This document shows, piece by piece, positions 37,046 through 44,823 of a DNA stretch of 64,000 nucleotides. Positions within the stretch are counted from its first letter, which is position 1. Each line of letters starts with the position of its first letter. Made by a program: the position numbers and the translations under genes. The stretch spans positions 1 to 64,000 of the forward strand of contig NZ_JAJFAT010000011.1 in the NCBI RefSeq assembly GCF_020711195.1. The letters run 5' to 3'. The stretch is from Halanaerobium polyolivorans. Lineage in GTDB: Bacteria > Bacillota > Halanaerobiia > Halanaerobiales > Halanaerobiaceae. A model generated the notes under the pieces. The model did not search any database. It was given only the letters and a program-made list of their open reading frames with translations, and had not been told where the DNA came from.

Positions 37046-37813
37046 TTAGCTATTCATATTCCTTAGGGTATATAGAAAAGATAAAGACTTTGGGTTTAAA
37101 TCGAGGTGATAGGCTAAAAATTTTTCCGTAAGCTCCATTAACTTTTCTGTTAAAGACTCAGAAAATTGTTCAGCTTTTAAAAGCGATATTTTAGCAAAAA
37201 TAATCTTGTAGAGAGCCCTCATCTGATTAAGAGAAAAATCGCTGTAATCAAATTCAGCCTGGGCCAGACACTCTCTGCAAATTGAGCCACCTTCTTTTAC
37301 CCCAACTGCAGTAAAACCTTTTAAATCAAGTTTTTTTGCACAAACTGTACAGTTTTCTATTTCTGGTTTAACTCCCAGTAATAACAGTAATTTGGCTTCA
37401 AATACAGTTAAATAAAATAGCAGTTCATTTTTCTCAGCTTTATTCATATACTCTAAGATTAAAGCCAGCAGAGAAAATAATGCCTGATCTGCTTCATATT
37501 CAAGACCTGCCCTCTCAATATATTCAGCAGCTACACTAGCATAAGCCATATAATCAAGATCCTCACGCAGCTTAGAGTTCATCGCAATAGATTCAATATG
37601 ATTTATTTTAGCCAAAGATCTACCTTTATATAAGCTGAAATGGTGATGACTAAAGGGTAAAACAAGACCTGAGCGGGACTTATTACCCTTTCTAGCACCT
37701 CTGGCAACTGCTTTAACTTTGCCTTTTTCCTTTGTATAGAGGGTAATAAGCCTATCTGATTCACCTAGATCAAATTGTTTTAAAACAACTGCTTCGGTCT
37801 CAAATTTAGCCAA
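37046..37813 (-). CDS. recO: DNA repair protein RecO
   Basis: RecO anneals DNA strands and, with RecR, loads RecA. The 255-residue chain starts with an OB fold (ETEAVVLKQFDLGESDRLITLYTKEKG in part) and has a zinc site of four cysteines (CTVCAKK near 158 and CRECLAQ near 183), as in the Firmicute type. It ends the long operon; a terminator follows within 10 bases. Confidence 0.94.
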   Translation of the reverse strand: MAKFETEAVVLKQFDLGESDRLITLYTKEKGKVKAVARGARKGNKSRSGLVLPFSHHHFSLYKGRSLAKINHIESIAMNSKLREDLDYMAYASVAAEYIERAGLEYEADQALFSLLALILEYMNKAEKNELLFYLTVFEAKLLLLLGVKPEIENCTVCAKKLDLKGFTAVGVKEGGSICRECLAQAEFDYSDFSLNQMRALYKIIFAKISLLKAEQFSESLTEKLMELTEKFLAYHLDLNPKSLSFLYTLRNMNS

Positions 37814-37830
37814 ATTAATTCAACTCCAAT

Positions 37831-38514
37831 TTAATCTTTCTCATCAGTCACTATAGTAACCCCTGAGCTGGCTCCAATTCTATTTGCACCAGCATCAAGC
37901 ATATCTAATGCTTCTTCAAAATTATGGATCCCACCTGAAGCTTTAACACCTACATCACGGCCCACTGTTTTCCTCATTAAACTTACATCTTCAATTCGAG
38001 CACCATGACTGCCAAAACCGGTTGAAGTCTTAACAAAGTCTACTCCGGCATCTTTAGCTATTTCACAGGCCTGTTTAATTTCTTCTTCATCTAAATAACA
38101 GGTCTCTAAAATAACCTTAACAATAATATCAGAGGTTACTCCAGCTGTTTTAGTAGCATCTACTACTGCTTTAATATCAGACTTGAATATTTCTAGGGCT
38201 CCAGATTTGAAAGCACCAATATTCATAACCATATCAATTTCCTGGGCACCATTTTTAATCGCATTTCTGGTTTCATAAGATTTCACTTCAGTAGTATTTG
38301 CTCCCAGGGGAAATCCAACTACTGTGCATACTTTAACCGAGCACTCCTCTAATAGTTTTGCTGCTAAAGGAACATAAATCGGATTTATACAGACAGAGGC
38401 AAATTCATGTTCTTTAGCCTCTGCACATAATTTTTTAATGTCATCCACTGTAGCAGTGGGATTTAAATTAGTATGGTCAATCATTTTAGCCATATCTTTT
38501 GGTTTGATCGCCAT
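37831..38514 (-). CDS. deoC: Deoxyribose-phosphate aldolase
   Basis: DeoC splits deoxyribose-5-phosphate into glyceraldehyde-3-phosphate and acetaldehyde. The 227-residue protein has the class I TIM-barrel motifs: IDHTNLNPTAT at the N-terminus, the Schiff-base lysine in DFVKTSTGFG near residue 160, and VGVKASGGIHN near 190. I chose ATG 38514 because AAGGAG lies 11 bases before it. A near-perfect sigma-H-like promoter lies in the 79-base gap before the gene. With cdd nearby it serves deoxynucleoside salvage. Confidence 0.95.
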   Translation of the reverse strand: MAIKPKDMAKMIDHTNLNPTATVDDIKKLCAEAKEHEFASVCINPIYVPLAAKLLEECSVKVCTVVGFPLGANTTEVKSYETRNAIKNGAQEIDMVMNIGAFKSGALEIFKSDIKAVVDATKTAGVTSDIIVKVILETCYLDEEEIKQACEIAKDAGVDFVKTSTGFGSHGARIEDVSLMRKTVGRDVGVKASGGIHNFEEALDMLDAGANRIGASSGVTIVTDEKD

Positions 38515-38562
38515 TATAAAATTCACTCCTTATTTTCTTTTAATTTCCATCAGTCAATAAAT

Positions 38563-38591
38563 ATATTCTTCAAATTCAACAATAATCCTGC
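38563..38591 (-). promoter_or_regulatory. Sigma-H-like promoter upstream of deoC-recO
   Basis: On the minus strand GCAGGATTA (38583-38591), exactly 11 bases, then GAAGAATAT (38563-38571) is a full match to the sigma-H consensus RnAGGAwWW-N11-RnnGAATww. It lies between the mgtE stop and deoC and would give the last two genes extra expression. Confidence 0.6.
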
Positions 38592-38593
38592 AT

Positions 38594-39934
38594 TTAAACC
38601 AATCTTTCTAATAAAATAGTGGCCAGGGTAAAATAGATAAAAAGTCCAGAAATATCAACCAATGTAGTTATGAACGGACCTGCTGCAACTGCAGGGTCAA
38701 TACCAAAATAATCAATTATAAAAGGAATACTGGTTCCCAAAATGACAGCTGTGATCATTGTTGTAACCATTGAAAAACCAACCACAACAGCAATAGCTAT
38801 ATTATTATGCCAGATAAATGTAATCAGCAATAGAGAACCACCAATTAATAAGGACATAACTATTCCGGCTTTAAATTCATTTAATAAATGCTTAAAAAAG
38901 CTTTTCAACTCCAGTTCATCTGTAGCAAGACCTCTGACAACTATGGTTAAGGACTGGGTACCAACATTACCCCCCATATCCATTAAGACCGGTATAAATA
39001 TTGCTAAAGCAGCGATTGACTGTAGTGCTTCTTCAAAACGACCTATAACAGTCCCTGACATCAAGCCTCCCAATAAGAGTATAAACAACCAGGGAATCCT
39101 TTTTTTAACAGCCTCCATAAAGTTACCATGGATATCATATGTACTGGTTGCACCAGACATTTTAAATAAATCCTCAGTAGTTTCTTCTTCAATTATATCT
39201 AAGATATCATCTACTGTAATAATACCAACTAATTGTTGATGTTTATTTATAACAGGAACTGCCAGCAAATCATATTTAGAAAGTATCTTAGCTACTTCCT
39301 CCTGATCTAAATTAACATCTACTTTTACCACATTTTCGTTCATAATATCATTTAACTGCTCATCTCGATGAGCTGTAAGCAGCTGTCTAACCGAGAGCAC
39401 ACCGAGCAGTTCTTTTTTTCTGGAAATAACATAAATATAATAAATCATTTCGGGCTCTATCATCAAATCTTTTATCTTATTTAAAACAGTCCCAACAGAA
39501 TTATCAGCATAAAAAGCAATAAACTCTGTTGTCATCCGTCCCCCGGCACTTTCATCATCATATTCTAGAAGTTCTTTTAATTCCAGTGCCTTATTTTCTT
39601 TCATTAATTTTAAAACTTCTTTTATTTTTCCTACTCTTAAAACACCCAATAAATCAGCAGCATCATCACTATACATATTGCTTAAAATTTCTGCCAGTTT
39701 AAATGTAGTTAATTTGCTAGTAATCTCTTTCTGCAGATCTTCATCAAAAAATATGATTATTTCACTTAAAACTGCTGGAGAAAGCTTAACAATATTTTCA
39801 AGTAAAACTTCTTCTTCTAAGGATGCCAAAAATTCTGCCACATCAGCTGGATAATTATCCTCATAAAAGTCATAAAAGTTTTCATAGTTTTCAGGAACTA
39901 ATTCATCGGTAATGTTTTCTTTGATAATTGTCAT
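38594..39934 (-). CDS. mgtE: Magnesium transporter MgtE
   Basis: MgtE is a magnesium channel gated by cytosolic magnesium. The 446-residue chain has the N domain (about 10-125, DDAADLLGVL), two CBS domains (about 130-255), a connecting helix, and five membrane helices. The pore motif MDMGGNVGTQSLTIVVRGLA lies near residue 330. I chose ATG 39934, 8 bases after GGAG. It is internal to the phoH operon, and no M-box riboswitch is seen upstream. Confidence 0.95.
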   Translation of the reverse strand: MTIIKENITDELVPENYENFYDFYEDNYPADVAEFLASLEEEVLLENIVKLSPAVLSEIIIFFDEDLQKEITSKLTTFKLAEILSNMYSDDAADLLGVLRVGKIKEVLKLMKENKALELKELLEYDDESAGGRMTTEFIAFYADNSVGTVLNKIKDLMIEPEMIYYIYVISRKKELLGVLSVRQLLTAHRDEQLNDIMNENVVKVDVNLDQEEVAKILSKYDLLAVPVINKHQQLVGIITVDDILDIIEEETTEDLFKMSGATSTYDIHGNFMEAVKKRIPWLFILLLGGLMSGTVIGRFEEALQSIAALAIFIPVLMDMGGNVGTQSLTIVVRGLATDELELKSFFKHLLNEFKAGIVMSLLIGGSLLLITFIWHNNIAIAVVVGFSMVTTMITAVILGTSIPFIIDYFGIDPAVAAGPFITTLVDISGLFIYFTLATILLERLV

Positions 39935-39967
39935 TAGCATCACTCCAATACTCAAACTAAAAAGTTT

Positions 39968-40849
39968 TTATTTATAACCCATTCTTTTCATCAAATTATC
40001 TTTGTCCCTCCAATTTTTTAATACTTTAACCCAGAGGTCTAAATAAACCTTTGTCTGCATCAAATCCTCAATCTCTTTTCTCGCTTCTCTGCCTATTTTT
40101 TTTATCATCTTACCATTTTTACCAATTATAATGCCTTTATGAGATTTTTTTTCAACATAAATATTAGCCCTAATATAATAATCCTCATTTTCTCTTTCTT
40201 TAACCTCTTCAACTAAAACAGCTGCTCCATAAGGAACTTCTTCTCTGGTTAGATAAAAGATCTTTTCTCTGATCAGTTCTGCAAAAACAAAACGTTCAAT
40301 CTGATCTGTTATCATATCTTCGGGATAATATTGAGGTCCTTCTGGTAAATATGAAAAAATCTCTGCTAAAAGAGTATCAATATTTTTGTTATTTAGAGCA
40401 GAAATAGGGATAACTTCTTCCCCCACTTTTTGAGTGTATTTTTTCTGTCTTTTCTGCAGCTCTTTATTAGAAATCTTATCAATTTTATTCATCACATAAA
40501 TAATATCTTTTTTGGAGTTTTTTATTTGATCATAGATCATCTGATCATTTTTGCCCCAATAAGTACTGCCATCAAGAATAAATATGATTAGGTCTATACC
40601 TTCCAGACTACTGTATGCCTCTTCTAACATATATTTATCAAGTTTGTTTCTAGCCTGGTGGATTCCCGGAGTATCAATAAAAATGATTTGACCATTTTCC
40701 TCTGTATAAATGGCTTTTATACTATTTCTGGTTGTCTGGGGACGAGGGGAAATGATATTTATTTTTTCTCCAACTAAATTATTAACTAAAGTTGACTTTC
40801 CTACATTTGGCCTACCAATAACTGTGACAAAACCTGATTTATAAGTCAT
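39968..40849 (-). CDS. era: GTPase Era
   Basis: Era is a GTPase that helps mature the 30S subunit by binding the 16S rRNA 3' end. The 293-residue chain has G1 GRPNVGKST near residue 12, G3 DTPG, G4 NKID, and a C-terminal KH domain with the GKNGKMIKKIGREARKEIE motif. ATG 40849 gives the family start MTYKSGFVTVIGRPN and overlaps the cdd stop by 11 bases. The cdd-era-recO order is conserved in Firmicutes. Confidence 0.97.
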   Translation of the reverse strand: MTYKSGFVTVIGRPNVGKSTLVNNLVGEKINIISPRPQTTRNSIKAIYTEENGQIIFIDTPGIHQARNKLDKYMLEEAYSSLEGIDLIIFILDGSTYWGKNDQMIYDQIKNSKKDIIYVMNKIDKISNKELQKRQKKYTQKVGEEVIPISALNNKNIDTLLAEIFSYLPEGPQYYPEDMITDQIERFVFAELIREKIFYLTREEVPYGAAVLVEEVKERENEDYYIRANIYVEKKSHKGIIIGKNGKMIKKIGREARKEIEDLMQTKVYLDLWVKVLKNWRDKDNLMKRMGYK

Positions 40850-41261
40850 TATTTTTCTCCATTGATTTCTCTGTAAATGCACCTGGTAAAAGTTCTAAAT
40901 TGCTCATAGTTTTTTCTTTCCCACCTTTTTTTGTTACCATTATAATTTCTATTTCTCCATCTGCAAACTCATTGATTACCTGTCTACAGGCCCCACAGGG
41001 TGTAATTGTTTCTTCAGTATTACTTACTAATAAAAGGGCTTCAACTTTTGCTTTACCATCTGAAACAGCACTAAAAATAGCCGATCTTTCTGCACAATTT
41101 GTTAGGCTAAAAGATGCATTTTCTATATTTGCCCCACTGTAAATCGAACCATCTTCCATCAGCACAGCAGCTCCTAAGGGGAAATTAGAATAGGGAACAT
41201 AAGCATTTTTTTGGGCTTTTAAAGCAGCCTCTAAAAGTTTATTTTTTATCTTTTTATCCAT
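40839..41261 (-). CDS. cdd: Cytidine deaminase
   Basis: Cdd deaminates cytidine and deoxycytidine to the uridines. The 140-residue product has the zinc and catalytic motif NCAERSAIF near residue 52 and PCGACRQV near 86, with the substrate segment YSNFPLGAAV near 20. I chose ATG 41261 because GGGAG lies 10 bases upstream. It is followed by era with overlap. Confidence 0.96.
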   Translation of the reverse strand: MDKKIKNKLLEAALKAQKNAYVPYSNFPLGAAVLMEDGSIYSGANIENASFSLTNCAERSAIFSAVSDGKAKVEALLLVSNTEETITPCGACRQVINEFADGEIEIIMVTKKGGKEKTMSNLELLPGAFTEKSMEKNNDL

Positions 41262-41280
41262 AAGCAATCAACTCCCTGTA

Positions 41281-42372
41281 CTAATAATTGACTTCTGTAC
41301 CATTAGGAACTAGCTGAATCCAGCTTTGCCCCGGGTTTAACTCGATTTCACTGCCATTGTTATCTAAATAAGTGATCTGATTGTTAGAATTTCTTTCCCA
41401 GTTTCCCTCAATAACTGTACCATCTCTAAAGAGTTTGATCTCACCACTAGAGTTAAGATTAATCTCCTGGCGTCCTTCTTGATCTTTAGTTGAAGTCTCT
41501 ACAAACTTTACGATAATATTTTTAGCATTCAAATGGGCACCACTTTCAACCTGATGTGGTGTCTCAAAATCATAAATATAACGATCATAATTATTTTGCA
41601 GGCTATTATAACGGTATAAGACATTATAATCTCCCCAATAATTAATAGTTATTTCTTCTGCAGGACTAAAATTACTGAGCACAGAAGCGGTTATAAAATT
41701 AAATTGTTCAGGATACTCTCTTTCAGCCAAGTTATTTAAGTAGTCATCTAAAGAAGGTCTACCTGTATAAAGGTTATTGGGAGCCCTTCTTTTGCTGCTG
41801 CGCCAAAAATACTGGCTTTGGTAAATTTCATCTAAATGCAGAATACCATTATCATTTAACATTTGGAAACCATCTGGACTAGCTCCTGCATGTAAAAATA
41901 GTGCATCATAAGCAGCTGCAGTTTCAATCAAAAATGGTCTAGCACTCCTAATCGGCCCTATTTTTTCTGGTAGATCAGGCCAATAAATAGCTAAAAATCT
42001 AGTGATTCCACCTTCAAGCATAAATTCGTAAATAATTTCTGCCTCCTCAAGCCCACTCTGAGGACGAGCTGCCGGAGAATTTTCAACTGCGACAGCTACA
42101 GCTCTTTTATAATATTCTTCTGCAAGCGGCATTCCGGTAAATGGAGAAGTTGAACTATAACTTGGCTCAGCATCAGCACCTATTTGCTCTTCGTCAGCTT
42201 CATATTCAGCTTCGATTCTATCCAGCTGCTCATCGATTTCCTCATCACTGAGTTCTTCCTGAACAGGCTGTTCTTCCTCTCTAAGCTGGTCTTGATCTTG
42301 ACTGCCACAGGCAGCAAGAAAAACCAAAGTTAAGATAAGCAATAATGCCAGTAGAATTGACTTTTTTCTCAT
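41281..42372 (-). CDS. DUF3048 (YerB-like) lipoprotein
   Basis: This is an exported lipoprotein of 363 residues. The signal peptide ends with the lipobox LAAC (cysteine about residue 22) and an acidic linker follows. The DUF3048 domain is clear: SPFTGMPLAEEYYKRAVAV, ARPQSGLEEAEIIYEF and IGPIRSARPFLIE. A C-terminal domain with WERNSNNQITYLDNNG and NPGQSWIQLVP completes the family form. No function is established for the family. It sits between a CNNM protein and cdd, a spot not usual in B. subtilis. Confidence 0.9.
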   Translation of the reverse strand: MRKKSILLALLLILTLVFLAACGSQDQDQLREEEQPVQEELSDEEIDEQLDRIEAEYEADEEQIGADAEPSYSSTSPFTGMPLAEEYYKRAVAVAVENSPAARPQSGLEEAEIIYEFMLEGGITRFLAIYWPDLPEKIGPIRSARPFLIETAAAYDALFLHAGASPDGFQMLNDNGILHLDEIYQSQYFWRSSKRRAPNNLYTGRPSLDDYLNNLAEREYPEQFNFITASVLSNFSPAEEITINYWGDYNVLYRYNSLQNNYDRYIYDFETPHQVESGAHLNAKNIIVKFVETSTKDQEGRQEINLNSSGEIKLFRDGTVIEGNWERNSNNQITYLDNNGSEIELNPGQSWIQLVPNGTEVNY

Positions 42373-42390
42373 TTTTACACCTCTATCTAA

Positions 42391-43650
42391 CTATTCATTT
42401 TCTTTAAGTTCTAAATCTTTTTTGCTGATTAGTTTAACTTTTCTAATCCTATTGTCAATTATATTTTCGACTATTAAAGTTAATCCTTTTATTTTAATTT
42501 TTTCTCCCTGTACAGGTAATCTATTTAAGCTATTTAAAATTAAACCACTTACAGTTTCAAAATCATAATTATCTTCTAATGGTTCTTTTAAAAATTTATT
42601 TAATTCTTCTATATCTGTCCTGCCATCTAATAATAATTTATTATTATCGATTACTTCAATATAACTTTTCTCAAGATCAAATTCATCCTGAATATCACCA
42701 ACTATCTCTTCTAAGAGATCCTCTATAGTTATAAGACCTGAAGTTCCTCCATATTCATCAACTATTATCGCCATATGCTCTTTTCTTTCCTTCATTTCTG
42801 ATAATAACTGATTGATCGGTTTACCCTCAGGAATAAAATATATTGGTTTTATAAAGTCTTCAATCTCATAGTTTTCTTCTTTTTTTAGTAATAACTCTAA
42901 TAAATCCTTGATATAGACTAGGCCAATAATATTATCGATTGATTCTTCATAAACCGGGATTCTAGAATGACCTTTTTTAACCCCTGATTTTATCAGCTCT
43001 GTTAAAGATTCGTTCTTCTCTATACAAACTATATCGATTCTTGGCACCATAATTTCTTTAACCAGAGTGTCATCAAATTCAAAAACGCTCTGAATCATCT
43101 CCTGTTCTGTTTCTTTAATAACTCCTTCACGGTGACTGACTTCAACAAAACGCCTGATTTCATCTTCACTTAAAAAAGCAGAGGAAATCAAGCTTGAATC
43201 TTTAACAAAAAGATTAACTATTTTAGTAAGAATAAAAATTACCGGCATAAATATTTTTTCCATATAATATAATGGAGCAGCAGCAGTTTTAGCATAAGCA
43301 ATAGATAAATTGTTGCCTAAAGCTTTAGGTGTAATCTCACCGAAAATTAAGATTATAAAAGTAACAAAGCCTGTAGCTATACCCACCCCTTTATTGCCAA
43401 ATATCTCTATGGCAAGAGCTGTCGCTATGGAGGATGCAGCAATATTAACCAGGTTATTACCAATTAAAATAGTTGTTAATAATTTAGTTTGGTCTTCAAG
43501 TAATTTATCAACCTGAGAAGCACCTTCATCACCATGTTGTACCTTATCTTTTATTTTTATTCTATTTACTGACATAAATGCAGTTTCAGAGCCAGAAAAA
43601 AAGGCTGATAAAAATAAAAGTATTAACAACAATATAAGTTCTAAATACAT
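42391..43650 (-). CDS. CNNM/CorC family transporter or hemolysin-related protein
   Basis: The 419-residue membrane protein has an N-terminal DUF21 (CNNM) membrane domain (about 1-190, SGSETAFMSVNRIKIKDKV), a CBS pair (about 205-330, VKEIMVPRIDI and HMAIIVDEYGGTSGLITIEDLLEEIVGDI), and a C-terminal CorC_HlyC domain. Members export magnesium or act in metal resistance; the older name hemolysin is misleading. With MgtE a few genes downstream the operon contains both an importer and a probable exporter of magnesium. Confidence 0.92.
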   Translation of the reverse strand: MYLELILLLILLFLSAFFSGSETAFMSVNRIKIKDKVQHGDEGASQVDKLLEDQTKLLTTILIGNNLVNIAASSIATALAIEIFGNKGVGIATGFVTFIILIFGEITPKALGNNLSIAYAKTAAAPLYYMEKIFMPVIFILTKIVNLFVKDSSLISSAFLSEDEIRRFVEVSHREGVIKETEQEMIQSVFEFDDTLVKEIMVPRIDIVCIEKNESLTELIKSGVKKGHSRIPVYEESIDNIIGLVYIKDLLELLLKKEENYEIEDFIKPIYFIPEGKPINQLLSEMKERKEHMAIIVDEYGGTSGLITIEDLLEEIVGDIQDEFDLEKSYIEVIDNNKLLLDGRTDIEELNKFLKEPLEDNYDFETVSGLILNSLNRLPVQGEKIKIKGLTLIVENIIDNRIRKVKLISKKDLELKENE

Positions 43651-43678
43651 GCAATCTCCCCCAAAAAAATCTATTTCT

Positions 43679-44383
43679 TTATCTTAATCTAAAGAAATAA
43701 AAAATAATAAATGTTGTTATAAAACCCAGCATAGCTCCAAAAAAGATCTCTTTGAAGGTGTGAGTTTCAGACTCTAAACGACTTTGAGCAATCAAAAACA
43801 AAAGCACAAGCGATAAAGTAAAGGCGATCAAGTTAGCTGTTAAAAATAATATTATCAAAGAAGCGGATGCAGCAAGGGCTGTATGGCCGCTCACGATACC
43901 GCCTCTTAAAGGTGTACCACTACTAAAAATCGATTTTAAAGCCACAACAAATATAAAAATAATTATTATATTGATAAAGGTTAGATGTAAGGGTTCATGT
44001 CTAATTGTTAAAATTGTAGCTGCAGAAATAGCCTGGAATTTATTAAAAAAAACTAAATAAGCTATAAATAATGCATTACCAGCAGCGATCAAAACTGCAG
44101 CAGCACTGATATTTTTAGCAATTCTTGCTTTAATGGTATACTCCTGACTAACAATATCGATTATAACCTCTACCGCAGTATTAAGCAGTTCAGCAAAAAT
44201 CACGAAACTGATAGAAATAATTATCAGACCCAGTTCAACCCTGCTTAAACCTAAAAAAAGACCTAAGCCCAGGACAGATACTGCAGCTATAAAGTGGATC
44301 TGCATATTTAATTGACTTCGAAAAGAATGAATCAAGCCTGCTATAGCATGATTAAAGCTGTTGATCGTTTTTAAAAGCCACAT
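43679..44383 (-). CDS. DgkA-type lipid kinase fused to a PAP2 phosphatase
   Basis: The 234-residue chain fuses two membrane enzymes. Residues about 1-115 are DgkA-like (FAELLNTAVEVIIDIV, ARIAKNISAAAVLIAAGNA). Residues about 125-234 are PAP2-like (GGIVSGHTALAAS and SRLESETHTFKEIFFG, with the catalytic histidines). In Firmicutes DgkA is an undecaprenol kinase and PAP2 enzymes dephosphorylate undecaprenyl-PP, so both halves could produce undecaprenyl phosphate for the cell wall. The DgkA lysine is followed by Asn instead of the usual Asp (AKN for AKD), so activity is not certain. It lies between ybeY and the CNNM gene. Confidence 0.88.
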   Translation of the reverse strand: MWLLKTINSFNHAIAGLIHSFRSQLNMQIHFIAAVSVLGLGLFLGLSRVELGLIIISISFVIFAELLNTAVEVIIDIVSQEYTIKARIAKNISAAAVLIAAGNALFIAYLVFFNKFQAISAATILTIRHEPLHLTFINIIIIFIFVVALKSIFSSGTPLRGGIVSGHTALAASASLIILFLTANLIAFTLSLVLLFLIAQSRLESETHTFKEIFFGAMLGFITTFIIFYFFRLR

Positions 44384-44391
44384 AATAACAC

Positions 44392-44823
44392 CTAATCCCT
44401 GCTTAAATCTAACTCAGTCAGTATTCTTTCTTCTTTTTGTCGCATTTCGTTTTTTTCTTCCTGACCATGATGGTCATATCCAAAGAGATGCAAAATACCA
44501 TGAACTGTTAAATAGGCTAATTCTCTTTTTAAAGAATGACCATATTCTTCTGCCTGTAAAGCAGCTCTTTGCGATGAAATTATTATATCACCCAACACCT
44601 CATCATCGATGGGAAAAGATAATACATCAGTAGCTTCATCAAGTTCTCTATATTTTTTATTTAACTTCCTTATTTCTTCATTGCTAACAAAAGCTACACT
44701 AACCTCACCACCACTATAGCCCTCTACTTCTGCAGCAGTAGTTATAACCTTTGCTAATAGATCCTTCATCTCTTGATCAATCTCTAAAAAATCCTGCATA
44801 TCATTAAATTCTACATTAATCAT
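44392..44823 (-). CDS. ybeY: Endoribonuclease YbeY
   Basis: YbeY is a zinc-dependent RNase in 16S rRNA 3' maturation and ribosome quality control. The 143-residue protein has the H3 motif HGILHLFGYDHHG near residue 115 and DVLSFPIDDEVLGDIIIS near 65. It overlaps the 3' end of the HD-phosphohydrolase gene by 4 bases, and is part of the conserved phoH-HD-ybeY-dgkA-cdd-era string. Confidence 0.96.
   Translation of the reverse strand: MINVEFNDMQDFLEIDQEMKDLLAKVITTAAEVEGYSGGEVSVAFVSNEEIRKLNKKYRELDEATDVLSFPIDDEVLGDIIISSQRAALQAEEYGHSLKRELAYLTVHGILHLFGYDHHGQEEKNEMRQKEERILTELDLSRD

Noticed and set aside
39935-39967. M-box magnesium riboswitch before mgtE
   Set aside because: The gap is only 33 bases and the gene is inside an operon.
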